Below are positions 49,942 through 58,469 of a DNA stretch of 64,000 nt, piece after piece. The DNA is from JBDGYW01 sp964518955. GTDB taxonomy: Bacteria > Gemmatimonadota > Gemmatimonadetes > Gemmatimonadales > GWC2-71-9. Below the pieces are notes generated by a model. The model was not told the origin of the DNA. It was given only the letters and a program-made list of their open reading frames with translations, and made no database searches. The stretch spans positions 17,311-81,310 of the forward strand of contig CAZFHS010000029.1 of the NCBI GenBank assembly GCA_964518955.1. Direction: 5' to 3'. The translations under genes were made by a program, and so were the position numbers. Every line of letters begins with the position of its first letter. The stretch's first letter is position 1.

Positions 49942-51546
49942 ATGAGCGCGGGCAATCAATTCTCTGCTCTTTGGAAGACTGAAGACTGGTGGGCTGTTTG
50001 GGTGGGCTTCGCGATCTTGGTCTTTGCGGTCTTAGTGGCTGGCATCGGCTACGGCATCAAAGCACCCAAGGTGGAGCGGTGGACGAGCAGTCCGCTCGAC
50101 GCGTTCTACAGCGACGTAACCGTCCGCGTGGTTGATTGGCCGGCAAACCTTCCGTCCGGCGTGTCATTCTCTTCTGAGCTTCCCAGTACAACTGTTACTC
50201 GCTTCAAATACACCCGCAAAGTTGGATATCAAGAGGGCCGCCGCACAGTATCAGAAACGATAGGATGGAAATCCCGCTATCAGATGAGCGACACAGACCG
50301 GGATGCACTTCTCGCGTTGGTCTCAGTGCCGGCCCACATAGACGCAATAGACGACCTCTATGGAAGGGCGCAGTCACCGCGAGCAAACTTCCTGGCCATC
50401 GCGATCTTGCTAGTGGCAATGGGCGCAGCATTCGCTATCGCGGTACAGCACATGGGTGAAAAGGGCAACACATTTTCCGCCGGATACGCAGTGGTGTTCG
50501 TCCTCTCTATTCTAGCCTACTTCCTATCAACCCAAACGTCGATCAGTGCGTACGGGCTTCCATATGCCATGTGGGCACTGGTTTTCGGATTGCTGATCAG
50601 CAACACGATCGGGACGCCGGCGTGGCTGCTTGCGGGCTCAAAGACAGAGCTCTTCATCAAGACGGGACTGGTGCTCCTTGGCGCCGAGATCCTGTTCGCC
50701 AAAATAGTGGTGCTGGGAGCGCGAGGCCTGATGGTGGCATGGGTGGTGACACCAACGGTTCTCATCTTCATGTACTTCTTTGGCACTCGATTCCTGAAGA
50801 TGTCGAGCAAGGCCCTCGTTATTATCGTCGCAGCCGCAACGAGCGTGTGCGGAGTATCCGCCGCGATTGCCACCGCGGCTGCATGCAAAGCAAAGAAAGA
50901 AGAATTGACTCTCGCCGTTGGCATGACGCTCATCTTCACCGTTTTGATGATGGTCGGTATGCCTCCCATCATCAAAGCAGCCGGCATGAGCGAACAGGTA
51001 GGTGGTGCGTGGATGGGAGGCACCATCGACGCAACTGGAGCTGTTGTGGCCGCGGGAGCACTTCTCGGTGACAACGCAGAGGTGGTTGCCGCGGTTGTCA
51101 AGATGATTCAGAACATTCTGATCGGCGTGGTCGCCTTCTTCGTCGCAATCGCGTGGGTCACGAAGATCGATCGTGATCCCAATGCACCCCGACCAAGTGC
51201 GATGGAGATCTGGTATCGATTCCCGAAGTTCATCGTTGGATTCATTGCCGCATCGTTGGTCTTCTCATTCATTCTCATTCCTGCCTTCGGCGGCGGCCAG
51301 GAGGGACTCAACGCCGTCGATCGAAACGTCATCGGTGCAATAACCAAGACGTGCCGTGGATGGCTCTTCTGTTTGGCGTTTGTGGCTATTGGCCTCGAGA
51401 GCAACTTCCGGCAACTGGCCTCACAAATGGCTGGGGGCAAACCGATAATTCTCTACTTAGTCGGGCAGAGTTTCAACCTAATTCTCACTCTACTCATAGC
51501 GTACATCGCATTCGGGGGATGGTTGCTGAATGCAGTAGTGCTATGA
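49942..51546 (+). CDS. YeiH-family putative sulfate exporter
   Basis: 534 residues, longer than the typical ~340, with an N-terminal extension carrying a first membrane segment (residues about 17-40) and a hydrophilic region up to residue 150. About ten further membrane segments follow, including VIIVAAATSVCGVSAAIATAAAC and the WMGGTIDATGAVVAAG stretch typical of the family (PF03601). The family has been proposed to export sulfate-like anions, but this is not firmly proven. In a sulfate-respiring organism it may balance sulfur oxyanions. A GTAGGAGGAAGTGA ribosome-binding region precedes the ATG. Confidence 0.88.
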   Translation: MSAGNQFSALWKTEDWWAVWVGFAILVFAVLVAGIGYGIKAPKVERWTSSPLDAFYSDVTVRVVDWPANLPSGVSFSSELPSTTVTRFKYTRKVGYQEGRRTVSETIGWKSRYQMSDTDRDALLALVSVPAHIDAIDDLYGRAQSPRANFLAIAILLVAMGAAFAIAVQHMGEKGNTFSAGYAVVFVLSILAYFLSTQTSISAYGLPYAMWALVFGLLISNTIGTPAWLLAGSKTELFIKTGLVLLGAEILFAKIVVLGARGLMVAWVVTPTVLIFMYFFGTRFLKMSSKALVIIVAAATSVCGVSAAIATAAACKAKKEELTLAVGMTLIFTVLMMVGMPPIIKAAGMSEQVGGAWMGGTIDATGAVVAAGALLGDNAEVVAAVVKMIQNILIGVVAFFVAIAWVTKIDRDPNAPRPSAMEIWYRFPKFIVGFIAASLVFSFILIPAFGGGQEGLNAVDRNVIGAITKTCRGWLFCLAFVAIGLESNFRQLASQMAGGKPIILYLVGQSFNLILTLLIAYIAFGGWLLNAVVL

Positions 51547-51782
51547 GGAAATGTAGAGAGATGAACGGAGAGTCACGCGTTTCGGTCGGTAGCATTAGTT
51601 GTGTGGCATGGGCAAAACTCGCAGTGGGCACTCTCGTGCTGACTGCGTTAGTGCTCCTGCTGATGCAGGGCTATGTGCCTCCAGGATCCACTGGGGAAGT
51701 GATCCGCAACAACCAGCGTAACGGTATCGATGCGACACCTCTCTTCTACACCGAATTGGAGACGGCCACGCCGCAGGACTAA
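51543..51782 (+). CDS. Small membrane protein coupled to YeiH
   Basis: 79 residues from an ATG overlapping the YeiH stop by four bases (ATGA); an internal ATG at 51561 is an alternative. One membrane segment (LAVGTLVLTALVLLLMQGYVP) is followed by a short polar tail ending NGIDATPLFYTELETATPQD. Unknown family; the coupling suggests a small subunit or partner of the exporter. Confidence 0.7.
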   Translation: MRKCREMNGESRVSVGSISCVAWAKLAVGTLVLTALVLLLMQGYVPPGSTGEVIRNNQRNGIDATPLFYTELETATPQD

Positions 51783-51803
51783 GCAACAAGTTGGCCACAA
51801 CAG

Positions 51804-51845
51804 GACGGGCGCCTAGTCAATCCCACATGTGACTTGGCGCCCGTC
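51804..51845. terminator. Large perfect hairpin between convergent genes
   Basis: A 10-bp perfect stem (GACGGGCGCC / GGCGCCCGTC) with a further AGTCA/TGACT pairing inside the loop. It sits between the YeiH-coupled small gene (+) and the DUF5320 gene (-) and can work for both strands. No T tract follows, so it may stop transcription weakly or protect mRNA ends. Confidence 0.6.
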
Positions 51846-51880
51846 TCGCTGCCGCTGCGAATCGCAGTTATGCCTCGTAC

Positions 51881-52132
51881 TTATTCCTCGGGTTCTCTGC
51901 GCCAGAACCTGAAGCCGCGACCGCGACCACGACCTCCTAAGCCAAGGCCTCTACCGCCACCGCGCCCGCCCCAGCCAGCACCGCGGCCTCGTCCGAAGCC
52001 AAAGCCGAACCCGCCACCGCGACGAGGCCCCGACTCGGTGGACCCAGGTTCGTCGTTGCCGGCACAGTAACCCGCACCACGCCCGGTCCTCGGTCCCCTG
52101 CCCTCTGGGCCTGTCCTGTCACCACCAGGCAT
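51881..52132 (-). CDS. DUF5320-like Gly/Arg-rich small protein
   Basis: 83 residues from an ATG at 52132 with GGAGGTGAG before it. The N-terminus MPGGDRTGPEGRGPRTGRGAG has the DUF5320 signature and includes one Cys in GYCAG. The rest is a Gly/Arg/Phe-rich stretch. Members often accompany NifX and DUF134 genes in anaerobes. Downstream partner of the PadR regulator gene (15 bases). Confidence 0.72.
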   Translation of the reverse strand: MPGGDRTGPEGRGPRTGRGAGYCAGNDEPGSTESGPRRGGGFGFGFGRGRGAGWGGRGGGRGLGLGGRGRGRGFRFWRREPEE

Positions 52133-52147
52133 CTTACTCACCTCCTT

Positions 52148-52621
52148 CTAAGCTTGATCTTCCTTCTTGTGTGTCTTCCGCTCCTCACGCTTCATGGCAG
52201 AGAGGAGATTGTCTATTTCAGTTCGCGTTCTCACCAGGTCTTGCTTCCACGCGGTGACAACGTCTTCTCCATCTCCAGTCAGGGAGTAGACGCGGCGCCT
52301 TGGCCCGAGGCTCTCATCGCCCCACTGCGACTGAACCAAGCCCTCTTCCTCCATGTCACGCAGGGCTCTGTAGACGACGCTAGGGTCCATACCTTCGGTG
52401 TTGATGCCGAGTTCCTCCAAACCCTGCAGGAGGTTATAGCCGTGGTCATTGTCACGGCGGAGCAACGTCAACAGCGCGGGTCGCAGGAAACCCATTCCCT
52501 GCCGACGGCGGCCACGACCTGCTCCTCTACCACCGCCTGCTCCTCTTCCCATACCTCTACCACCACCTGCACCTCCACCGCCGCCGGCACCTCTGCCCCT
52601 GCCTCTTCCGCCTGGACTCAT
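52148..52621 (-). CDS. PadR-family transcriptional regulator with Gly/Arg-rich N-terminus
   Basis: 157 residues. The first 42 are almost only Gly, Arg and Ala; then a PadR winged helix follows (GFLRPALLTLLRRDNDHGYNLLQGLEEL and VVYRALRDMEEEGLVQSQW), with a basic C-terminal helix. The ATG at 52621 has AAGGAGGGGAC before it. It probably binds the TGTAATG-N7-CATTACA repeat 77 bases upstream, repressing itself and the DUF5320 gene. The ligand is unknown. Confidence 0.87.
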   Translation of the reverse strand: MSPGGRGRGRGAGGGGGAGGGRGMGRGAGGGRGAGRGRRRQGMGFLRPALLTLLRRDNDHGYNLLQGLEELGINTEGMDPSVVYRALRDMEEEGLVQSQWGDESLGPRRRVYSLTGDGEDVVTAWKQDLVRTRTEIDNLLSAMKREERKTHKKEDQA

Positions 52622-52678
52622 GTCCCCTCCTTGCTAACAATGACTGCCGACTCGACTTCTATATTGCATTGCATTCTC

Positions 52679-52718
52679 AAGATACAACTACTATAGATGT
52701 AATGTCAATAGCATTACA
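52679..52718 (-). promoter_or_regulatory. PadR promoter with overlapping inverted-repeat operator
   Basis: On the minus strand TTGACA (52708-52703) is followed 18 bases later by TATCTT (52684-52679), a plausible sigma-70 promoter for the PadR gene. The inverted repeat TGTAATG-N7-CATTACA (52698-52718) covers the -35 box. Overlap of operator and promoter fits autorepression. Confidence 0.6.
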
Positions 52719-52763
52719 AACGGATACGCTTTCGCTTGGCGACCGCCAGAAACGTCTTGAGGG

Positions 52764-53567
52764 CTACACGAATGAACTCGGCCGAACGTGGACCCTCGCT
52801 TCCCTCACTCCCGAGACCGACCGGAGGAGCGAGCCGATCCTGCCCTGTATCTCGCCCTCCTGTTCAATTGGCCCTTCTGTATGAACGGTGACTGTCCCGT
52901 CCTCGGCAGCGACATCTCCGTCGGGGCACATATCGAATATCGTACTTCTAGCACGCGCCGCTAATACGAGATTGTCTAGGGCTGTCTGAGATTTCGATGT
53001 CGTCCGGAAATGGGGCATCCTGGCCGTGTGGACAATGAGACTTACCGCATCATCGACTGAAATCTTGCGGACGTGAATCACCAAGTCATAGAGGCTCGCG
53101 TCTGCAGTGTCGATACCGTAAAGCGCCAGCCCCCATTTACGGCGCTCGAAATCGTCCTTCTTGAGAACGTGCCGAGCCTCATCTGCACTGATGCCTTCCC
53201 GTTCCATTTCCAGAGCGATGCGGTCATCTATGTCAGCAATGATCCGCACTTTGAGCGTGTGGCCAACACCCCTGAGGAAGAAGTGCCCGGCCAAACCGTG
53301 ATAAACAGCGTTGTCATTGCGTACGTGCTCCAAAAACGCCTCCTCGATGTAGGTCACGAATTTCCTCTTGCCATTCGTGAATCGCTCCAGCGTTTTTGGC
53401 GCGTCGTGCAACGCTCGCGCCAGCTTGATCTCAGGCACATTGAAGTGTTCTGAAGCTTCGAGTAGGACCTCACGAGACACACATTCGTATTCGAGTTCCT
53501 TCGCAACCTTTTCAGCAATCTCCTTCCCTTTGCTGTAGGATCCCCGTGATATCGTGATGACGGCCAT
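52764..53567 (-). CDS. Cytidylate-kinase-like P-loop protein
   Basis: 267 residues of the cytidylate kinase-like family (start MAVITISRGSYSKGKEIAEKVAKEL). The P-loop is a degenerate form (SRGSYSKGKEIA). Conserved parts include HGLAGHFFLRGVGHTLKVRIIAD near residue 88. A C-terminal domain of about 70 residues ends in GVREARVHV and may be a BON-like fold. Substrate specificity is unknown, and it is not the housekeeping cmk type. Confidence 0.82.
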   Translation of the reverse strand: MAVITISRGSYSKGKEIAEKVAKELEYECVSREVLLEASEHFNVPEIKLARALHDAPKTLERFTNGKRKFVTYIEEAFLEHVRNDNAVYHGLAGHFFLRGVGHTLKVRIIADIDDRIALEMEREGISADEARHVLKKDDFERRKWGLALYGIDTADASLYDLVIHVRKISVDDAVSLIVHTARMPHFRTTSKSQTALDNLVLAARARSTIFDMCPDGDVAAEDGTVTVHTEGPIEQEGEIQGRIGSLLRSVSGVREARVHVRPSSFV

Positions 53568-53618
53568 TGAAAACCCTCCTGCTATGCCTGTTGTGGCATT
53601 TCGTCCCCGGACCTCACA

Positions 53619-53870
53619 CTAGTACTGGCGCTCGATGTAAATGTGTTGACACTCCGAGTCGCCAGCCGTTCCGAGTAGTTGATTTCCGGACCTCTCTGCC
53701 CATGCTTTCAATTCCTCAGCCATCTTGGGATCTGAGATTTTGACTTCGAGTATTTGGCCAGGTTCTACTGCAAGCATACACAGCACTATCTCTCGCTCTG
53801 CCTGCTCGGCCGAGAGTAACCGAACGTCCACTTCACAATCGGCATATAATGGACTGACTGTTGCTGCCAC
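53619..53870 (-). CDS. TusA/SirA-like small protein lacking the CPxP motif
   Basis: 83 residues from a GTG at 53870 preceded by a G-rich stretch (AAGGGGGGGCAC). The fold looks TusA-like (VDVRLLSAEQAEREIVLCMLAVEPGQILEV...). Where TusA has CPxP near the N-terminus, this reads SAEQ, so the usual sulfur-carrying cysteine is absent. A Cys six residues further (LCML) and one in DSECQH remain. It precedes the cytidylate-kinase-like gene and is divergent from the DUF364 gene. Confidence 0.65.
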   Translation of the reverse strand: MAATVSPLYADCEVDVRLLSAEQAEREIVLCMLAVEPGQILEVKISDPKMAEELKAWAERSGNQLLGTAGDSECQHIYIERQY

Positions 53871-53971
53871 GTGCCCCCCCTTATTCGAGCCCCGGCGCAG
53901 CAGTTGCTGACGCCACAACTACACTAAGCAGAGGCAGATCGGTCAGACATTCGCAATTGCCATTAGAATCA

Positions 53972-53988
53972 CTGCGGAAAATACGGAT
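53972..53988 (+). promoter_or_regulatory. CGGNNAATACGTAT motif, copy 2
   Basis: CTGCGGAAAATACGGAT, matching 13 of 14 positions of the motif (TACGGA instead of TACGTA). It lies in the divergent region between the TusA-like gene and the DUF364 gene. Confidence 0.45.
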
Positions 53989-54023
53989 CTTGCGAAATCG
54001 CTGGTTGTCTGTTCGATATCCGT

Positions 54024-54040
54024 GGGTCACTACGTGACCC
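54024..54040. promoter_or_regulatory. 7-bp inverted repeat upstream of DUF364 gene
   Basis: GGGTCAC-TAC-GTGACCC, a perfect inverted repeat 55 bases before the DUF364 start and within the same divergent region as motif copy 2. It could be an operator or a leader hairpin. Confidence 0.5.
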
Positions 54041-54094
54041 TCGCGCCAGTATGTGCACGGCGGCCCCTTTGGAATGCACCTAGGAGATGAGTGT

Positions 54095-54826
54095 ATGGCG
54101 ATATTAGATGATTTGCTGGTCTCGTTGGAAATGAATGCACCGGTCAGGGACATCAGCCTCGGTTTGTTTCATACTGGTGTCCTCACGCGCAATTGTGGGC
54201 TGGCCTCTACGCTTCCGCGCGATGCCTTGAAGGAGAGACCACTATTCCATCCCCTCGTTCAAGAGGCCGGCTTTCTGTTGGATAAGTCGGCAGAAGAACT
54301 CACCCAACTCGCGTACTCAGACAACCTGCCGGAAGCCACCATCGGGATGGCGACCGTGAATTCCCTCATCGACGTCGACGAGGCACGGTGCACCGAACTG
54401 AACGCTGGGGACCTGATAGCCGAGAAAGGCAATGGAAAGAAGGTAGCAATCGTAGGCCATTTCCCATTCGTCCCCAAAATGCGGGAAATCGCTGGAGAGT
54501 TGTGGGTGATCGAGAAGAATCCGGAAGAGGGGGATCTCGAGGAAGCAGCGGGACAGCAAGTCTTGCCTGATGCTGACGTCGTCGGCATAACCGGTGCGAC
54601 CTTGACCAACCACACATTCGACGAGGTGATTGGTCTATGCCGTTCGGATGCGTACGTGGTGTTGCTCGGTGACTCGACCCCGCTTTCGCCGGTGCTATTC
54701 GACCACGGCGTCGATGCGGTAGCAGGTACCCTGGTAACCGATGCCGAGCTGGCATTGCGTTGTGTAAGCCAAGGGGCAACGTTCCGCCAGATCAAAGGGA
54801 GGCGGTTGTTGACGATGACGAGGTAA
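54095..54826 (+). CDS. DUF364 family protein
   Basis: 243 residues from an ATG at 54095 with TAGGAG upstream; a longer frame to 54053 exists. Family features include VGHFPFVPKMREIAGELWVIEKNPEEGD near residue 123 and DADVVGITGATLTNHTFDEVI near 163. Some DUF364 members are linked to metal or cofactor handling, but the function is not established. The alpha/beta hydrolase gene follows 26 bases later. Confidence 0.83.
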   Translation: MAILDDLLVSLEMNAPVRDISLGLFHTGVLTRNCGLASTLPRDALKERPLFHPLVQEAGFLLDKSAEELTQLAYSDNLPEATIGMATVNSLIDVDEARCTELNAGDLIAEKGNGKKVAIVGHFPFVPKMREIAGELWVIEKNPEEGDLEEAAGQQVLPDADVVGITGATLTNHTFDEVIGLCRSDAYVVLLGDSTPLSPVLFDHGVDAVAGTLVTDAELALRCVSQGATFRQIKGRRLLTMTR

Positions 54827-54852
54827 CATAACGACAGAAATGAGATAACACC

Positions 54853-55782
54853 TTGACGCTAGCCGCAATCATCCTGTTTGCAGTCATCGCCACAGTCGCG
54901 ATGGACCTCACCATCAAGCGGGTGTACCGATACCACAAGAAGCCGCATGAGACAACGCCGGCTGCGCATGATATCCCGTTCGAGGAGATCCGAATCCCCA
55001 CCGCAAATAACCGCAAGCTCTACGGATGGTGGATCCCAGCGAACCACGGATCGTCCCGTTCCAACTCCACCATGATTCTGGCTCACGGTTGGGGTCGGAA
55101 CCTGGAACGGATGATGCCATACGTAATGAGGCTCCATCCCCTGGGGTACAACCTCGTAGCATTCGATCTCCGCAGCCACGGCAGCAGCGACCAGGATACG
55201 TACCCCAACATGCTCAAGTTCTCGGAGGACATACTGGCGACGGTCGATTTCCTATCGGCAACAGACCCTCAGCGCACGGTCAACATTGGGGTAGTGGGGC
55301 TCTCGGTCGGTGGTGGTGCCGCAATACACGCCGCTGCTAAGGACGAACGCATTGGAGTTGCTGTCACGATCGGGGCGATTGCGCATCCGGCAGACGTAAT
55401 GAGAACCGAATTCGGCAAGAGGCACCTGCCCTACTTCCCGGTGGGATGGCTGATGCTGATGTACCTACAACTCAGGACAGGGGTGAACTTTGGCCGCATT
55501 GCTCCGGTGAACGTGATCCCCACGGCGACAGCTAAGATCTTCCTGATCCACGGCGATCGGGATATGGTCGTTCCGGTCGAGGAAGGGAAACGACTATTGC
55601 GCGCGGGAAACCCTGACTCAGTACAACTCTGGGCCGTTCCCGACAAGGGACATAGCGACTGCAACGATCACCCCGAGTTCTGGGAACGAGTCGGTTCCTT
55701 CCTCAAAGATTCGTTCCCTGCAGAGAGCACTGCCCATTCGCCTACGTATTCCCCGCAGTGGCATCGTGGGAAGTGCGAATAG
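54853..55782 (+). CDS. Membrane-anchored alpha/beta hydrolase
   Basis: 309 residues from a TTG at 54853. An N-terminal hydrophobic stretch (MTLAAIILFAVIATVAMDL) could be an anchor. The nucleophile elbow GLSVGGGAA is at about residue 155, an Asp in HGDRDMVVP near 235 and a His in DKGHSDCND near 265 complete a serine hydrolase triad. Substrate unknown. It ends near motif copy 3. Confidence 0.82.
   Translation: MTLAAIILFAVIATVAMDLTIKRVYRYHKKPHETTPAAHDIPFEEIRIPTANNRKLYGWWIPANHGSSRSNSTMILAHGWGRNLERMMPYVMRLHPLGYNLVAFDLRSHGSSDQDTYPNMLKFSEDILATVDFLSATDPQRTVNIGVVGLSVGGGAAIHAAAKDERIGVAVTIGAIAHPADVMRTEFGKRHLPYFPVGWLMLMYLQLRTGVNFGRIAPVNVIPTATAKIFLIHGDRDMVVPVEEGKRLLRAGNPDSVQLWAVPDKGHSDCNDHPEFWERVGSFLKDSFPAESTAHSPTYSPQWHRGKCE
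55741..55760 (-). promoter_or_regulatory. CGGNNAATACGTAT motif, copy 3
   Basis: Minus-strand CACTGCGGGGAATACGTAGG. The CTGCGG lead matches copy 2, and the core differs from the consensus only in the last base. It lies at the end of the hydrolase gene, about 190 bases before the Mrp gene. Confidence 0.45.
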
Positions 55783-55951
55783 AGGCCGTGTGGCGACTTA
55801 GCTAGTCTCACCTGTCAGCCATTGCTCAGCTTGTATCACGACATGGAACAACGCTGAACTCCAACCTCGTCGCCATGAGTTGGCCATGTTTGCTGGGCTC
55901 CGGCTGACACTCTCTTACGTGTCCAAGCAAAGCAGATCACTGGAGCAAGGT

Positions 55952-56887
55952 ATGTCACCGGATTCCGAACGACCCTCCGCTGTGGTCGACCATCCACAGC
56001 AGCGAACAGACACAGCAGACTTATGTGGTACCTGCGACAGTAGCTCGTGCACTGCGAAACAAAGGCGCACAGGTGAGTCGGACAAAGACTTTGAGGAGCG
56101 GCAGAAGCTGGAGAACCGGCTCTGTGCCATCAAACACAAAATCCTCGTGCTTTCAGGAAAGGGAGGTGTGGGCAAGAGCACTGTGGCAGTGAACCTCGCT
56201 GTCTCACTCGCACGATCAGGAAACAAGGTCGGTCTGCTAGACGTCGACGTACATGGACCGAGCATTCCCACCCTTCTCGGAATGACCGGTCACCGCCCGG
56301 AGGGTGACGGCCAGAATCTACTACCGATCCACATGACCAAGAACCTCTCGGTCATGTCCATCGGGCTCTTGGTGGAAGACCAGAATGCCGCGGTCATTTG
56401 GCGTGGCCCCATGAAGTACGGAATGATTCGCCAATTCCTGCGGGATGTGGCCTGGGGTGAGTTGGACTATCTCGTAATGGATGCACCGCCCGGAACCGGT
56501 GACGAGCCTCTTGCTGTTGCGGAATTGGTTGGCTCGGGAACGGGGGCAGTGATCGTGACTACGCCACAGGACCTGGCGATCGCAGATGTGCGGCGCAGCG
56601 TGTCGTTCTGCAGAGATGTATCGCTCCCTGTATTTGGGATCATTGAGAACATGAGCGGTTTTGCATGTCCCAAATGCGGGGACGTAGTAAACATCTTCAA
56701 TGCCGGAGGCGGCGCAAAGCTCGCCCGGGAGATGCACGTTCCCTTCTTGGGAACAATCCCAATCGATCCAACGATCGCAGCATCAGGTGATGCCGGTACT
56801 CCGTTCATCGAAGCAGACACCGAGCCTGCAGTTACATCTGCGTTCACCGAAGTTGCATCAGCCATAACTGATCAAATCAGTAGCTGA
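55952..56887 (+). CDS. Mrp/NBP35-type Fe-S cluster carrier ATPase
   Basis: 311 residues from an ATG at 55952 (GGAGCAAGGT before it). An N-terminal Cys pair (CGTCDSSSC) precedes the Walker A motif GKGGVGKST near residue 70; the LLDVDVHGPSIPTLLG and DAPPGTGDEP blocks follow. A C-terminal CPKC near residue 250 is typical. It would assemble or transfer [4Fe-4S] clusters. An Mrp homologue is part of the orange-protein gene set of Desulfovibrio. It is followed by a DUF1847 gene. Confidence 0.92.
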   Translation: MSPDSERPSAVVDHPQQRTDTADLCGTCDSSSCTAKQRRTGESDKDFEERQKLENRLCAIKHKILVLSGKGGVGKSTVAVNLAVSLARSGNKVGLLDVDVHGPSIPTLLGMTGHRPEGDGQNLLPIHMTKNLSVMSIGLLVEDQNAAVIWRGPMKYGMIRQFLRDVAWGELDYLVMDAPPGTGDEPLAVAELVGSGTGAVIVTTPQDLAIADVRRSVSFCRDVSLPVFGIIENMSGFACPKCGDVVNIFNAGGGAKLAREMHVPFLGTIPIDPTIAASGDAGTPFIEADTEPAVTSAFTEVASAITDQISS

Positions 56888-56948
56888 AAAGGCCAGCCTC
56901 GATCATGAAACGAGTTTCGTAGCCGGTGAATACACCTCGGATATCAAA

Positions 56949-57545
56949 ATGGCGAAAAAAGCGAAGAAGGCACGCTGCAGCCTCTGCAATAAGCACGAAT
57001 GCAAACACGACCAGAAGGACTGCTTCGATTCGAGAGAGACACACCTCGCCGTGTACGACGAGCAGACCAAACATCTCCACAGGGCCGCAACCGCGATCGA
57101 GGGCAGGCATTACTGCCAGGCGCCGAGGCTTCAGGAAATCATGTTGTTCGCCAAAGAGGCAGGATTCCGGAAACTCGGCCTGGCGTTCTGTATCGGGCTG
57201 GCAGACGAGGCTCGCGTCATCGACCAGACCCTGGCGAAAGAATTCGAGATCGTTTCCGTTTGCTGCAAGCTTTCTGCGATTGACAAGCGCACACTCGACC
57301 TGGAGCAGATAGACTCAGATGCAGAAGAGGTAATGTGCAATCCTGCGGGCCAGGCCGAGATCCTCAACCGTGCCGGAACCGAATTGAATATCATTTGCGG
57401 TCTATGCGTCGGTCATGACGCGATCTTCTCAATGAAATCGGATGCACCAGTGACCACGCTGATAGCCAAAGATCGGGTTCTAGCGCACAACCCGATCGGG
57501 GCAGTATACAATCAGTATGTGAGGAAGCGTTTCTTCGAGCAGTAG
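56949..57545 (+). CDS. DUF1847 cysteine-rich protein
   Basis: 198 residues. A cysteine-rich N-terminus (CSLCNKHECKHDQKDC) and later CNPAGQAEILN and GLCVGHDAIF blocks match DUF1847. The cysteines may bind metal or an Fe-S cluster. The function is unknown. It lies 61 bases after Mrp and ends 12 bases from the stop of the convergent metallo-beta-lactamase gene. Confidence 0.85.
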   Translation: MAKKAKKARCSLCNKHECKHDQKDCFDSRETHLAVYDEQTKHLHRAATAIEGRHYCQAPRLQEIMLFAKEAGFRKLGLAFCIGLADEARVIDQTLAKEFEIVSVCCKLSAIDKRTLDLEQIDSDAEEVMCNPAGQAEILNRAGTELNIICGLCVGHDAIFSMKSDAPVTTLIAKDRVLAHNPIGAVYNQYVRKRFFEQ

Positions 57546-57557
57546 CCGATCAGGCGA

Positions 57558-58469
57558 TCAGAACTTGAGGCTCATGCCGGCTGGACACGTCCGACCGTGC
57601 TGTCCAAACGCCTTTGCGAAGGCCAGAAACCCTCGAGCTCCGGTACAATGCCCTACGTAGGCATATCTGATACCGAAGCGCTCCTTGGCCACCATGACAT
57701 TCTCCTGCAACGTGATGTAGTCGGCTCGCGCGAGATGCGTGCCTCCAATTATGGCGTGAATATCGCAGGAGAATGTAGCCTGGATGTGCTCCAGAGTGTT
57801 TACCAAGCCTGCATGGCAGCATCCGAGGAGGACGACAGCGCCATGGCGGCCCATCAAGACGAGTGACTGATCGTCCAAGAGCGGGTCTGCGACTACCTCA
57901 TTCCCCTGTTTGATCAAGAGTCTGGCATCACGTGGCTCCGACCCGTTGCCTCTCGGAATCTGGCCCGTAGTGTATATGGCGGGCGCAACCTCAACAGGAT
58001 CTCTCGTCAAACGCAGTCGGCAGTTGGACTCGAGGTATTCCCGTCTGAGTGGCATTCCGATCTCTTTGTTCACTCCGGATTCTGTACGAGCCAAACGTTC
58101 ATCGAATATGGCCGGGTGGGCGAAGAGTTCGACATCACCAGCAAGCGTTAGTACTCGCTCCAGCCCTCCGGTGTGATCATAGTGACCATGGCTCAAGACT
58201 ACGCCGGACAGATCTTTCAGGTTTTTTTCCAACACTGAGAGGTTATGTGCCAGTACATCTCCAGACTGACCGGTATCAAACAGAACTTTGGTTTCAGCCC
58301 GTTCTACCAGGAACGCCGAACCATGTTCGGCCCACAGTCCCGACCTGAGATCGGCGGTGTTGTCAACTAGACAGGTAACGCCGATTTCGGGCGCGTGTTC
58401 GAGATCACGTTGAATGTCGTTCAACTTTTCCTCATCCATGCAAAACTTGATGTTTATCCTCCCAGCCAC
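57558..58469 (-). CDS. Metallo-beta-lactamase-fold protein (COG1237 type)
   Basis: 303 residues. The metal motif SHGHYDHTGG is at about residues 93-102, with EHGSAFLVE and LFDTGQSGDVL typical of the 7,8-dihydropterin-6-methyl-ribofuranosylaminobenzene-phosphate synthase-like group. The C-terminus has HCTGARGFLAFAKAFG. A GTG at 58469 is taken as start; an ATG at 58439 is an alternative. Exact substrate unknown. Confidence 0.85.
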   Translation of the reverse strand: MAGRINIKFCMDEEKLNDIQRDLEHAPEIGVTCLVDNTADLRSGLWAEHGSAFLVERAETKVLFDTGQSGDVLAHNLSVLEKNLKDLSGVVLSHGHYDHTGGLERVLTLAGDVELFAHPAIFDERLARTESGVNKEIGMPLRREYLESNCRLRLTRDPVEVAPAIYTTGQIPRGNGSEPRDARLLIKQGNEVVADPLLDDQSLVLMGRHGAVVLLGCCHAGLVNTLEHIQATFSCDIHAIIGGTHLARADYITLQENVMVAKERFGIRYAYVGHCTGARGFLAFAKAFGQHGRTCPAGMSLKF

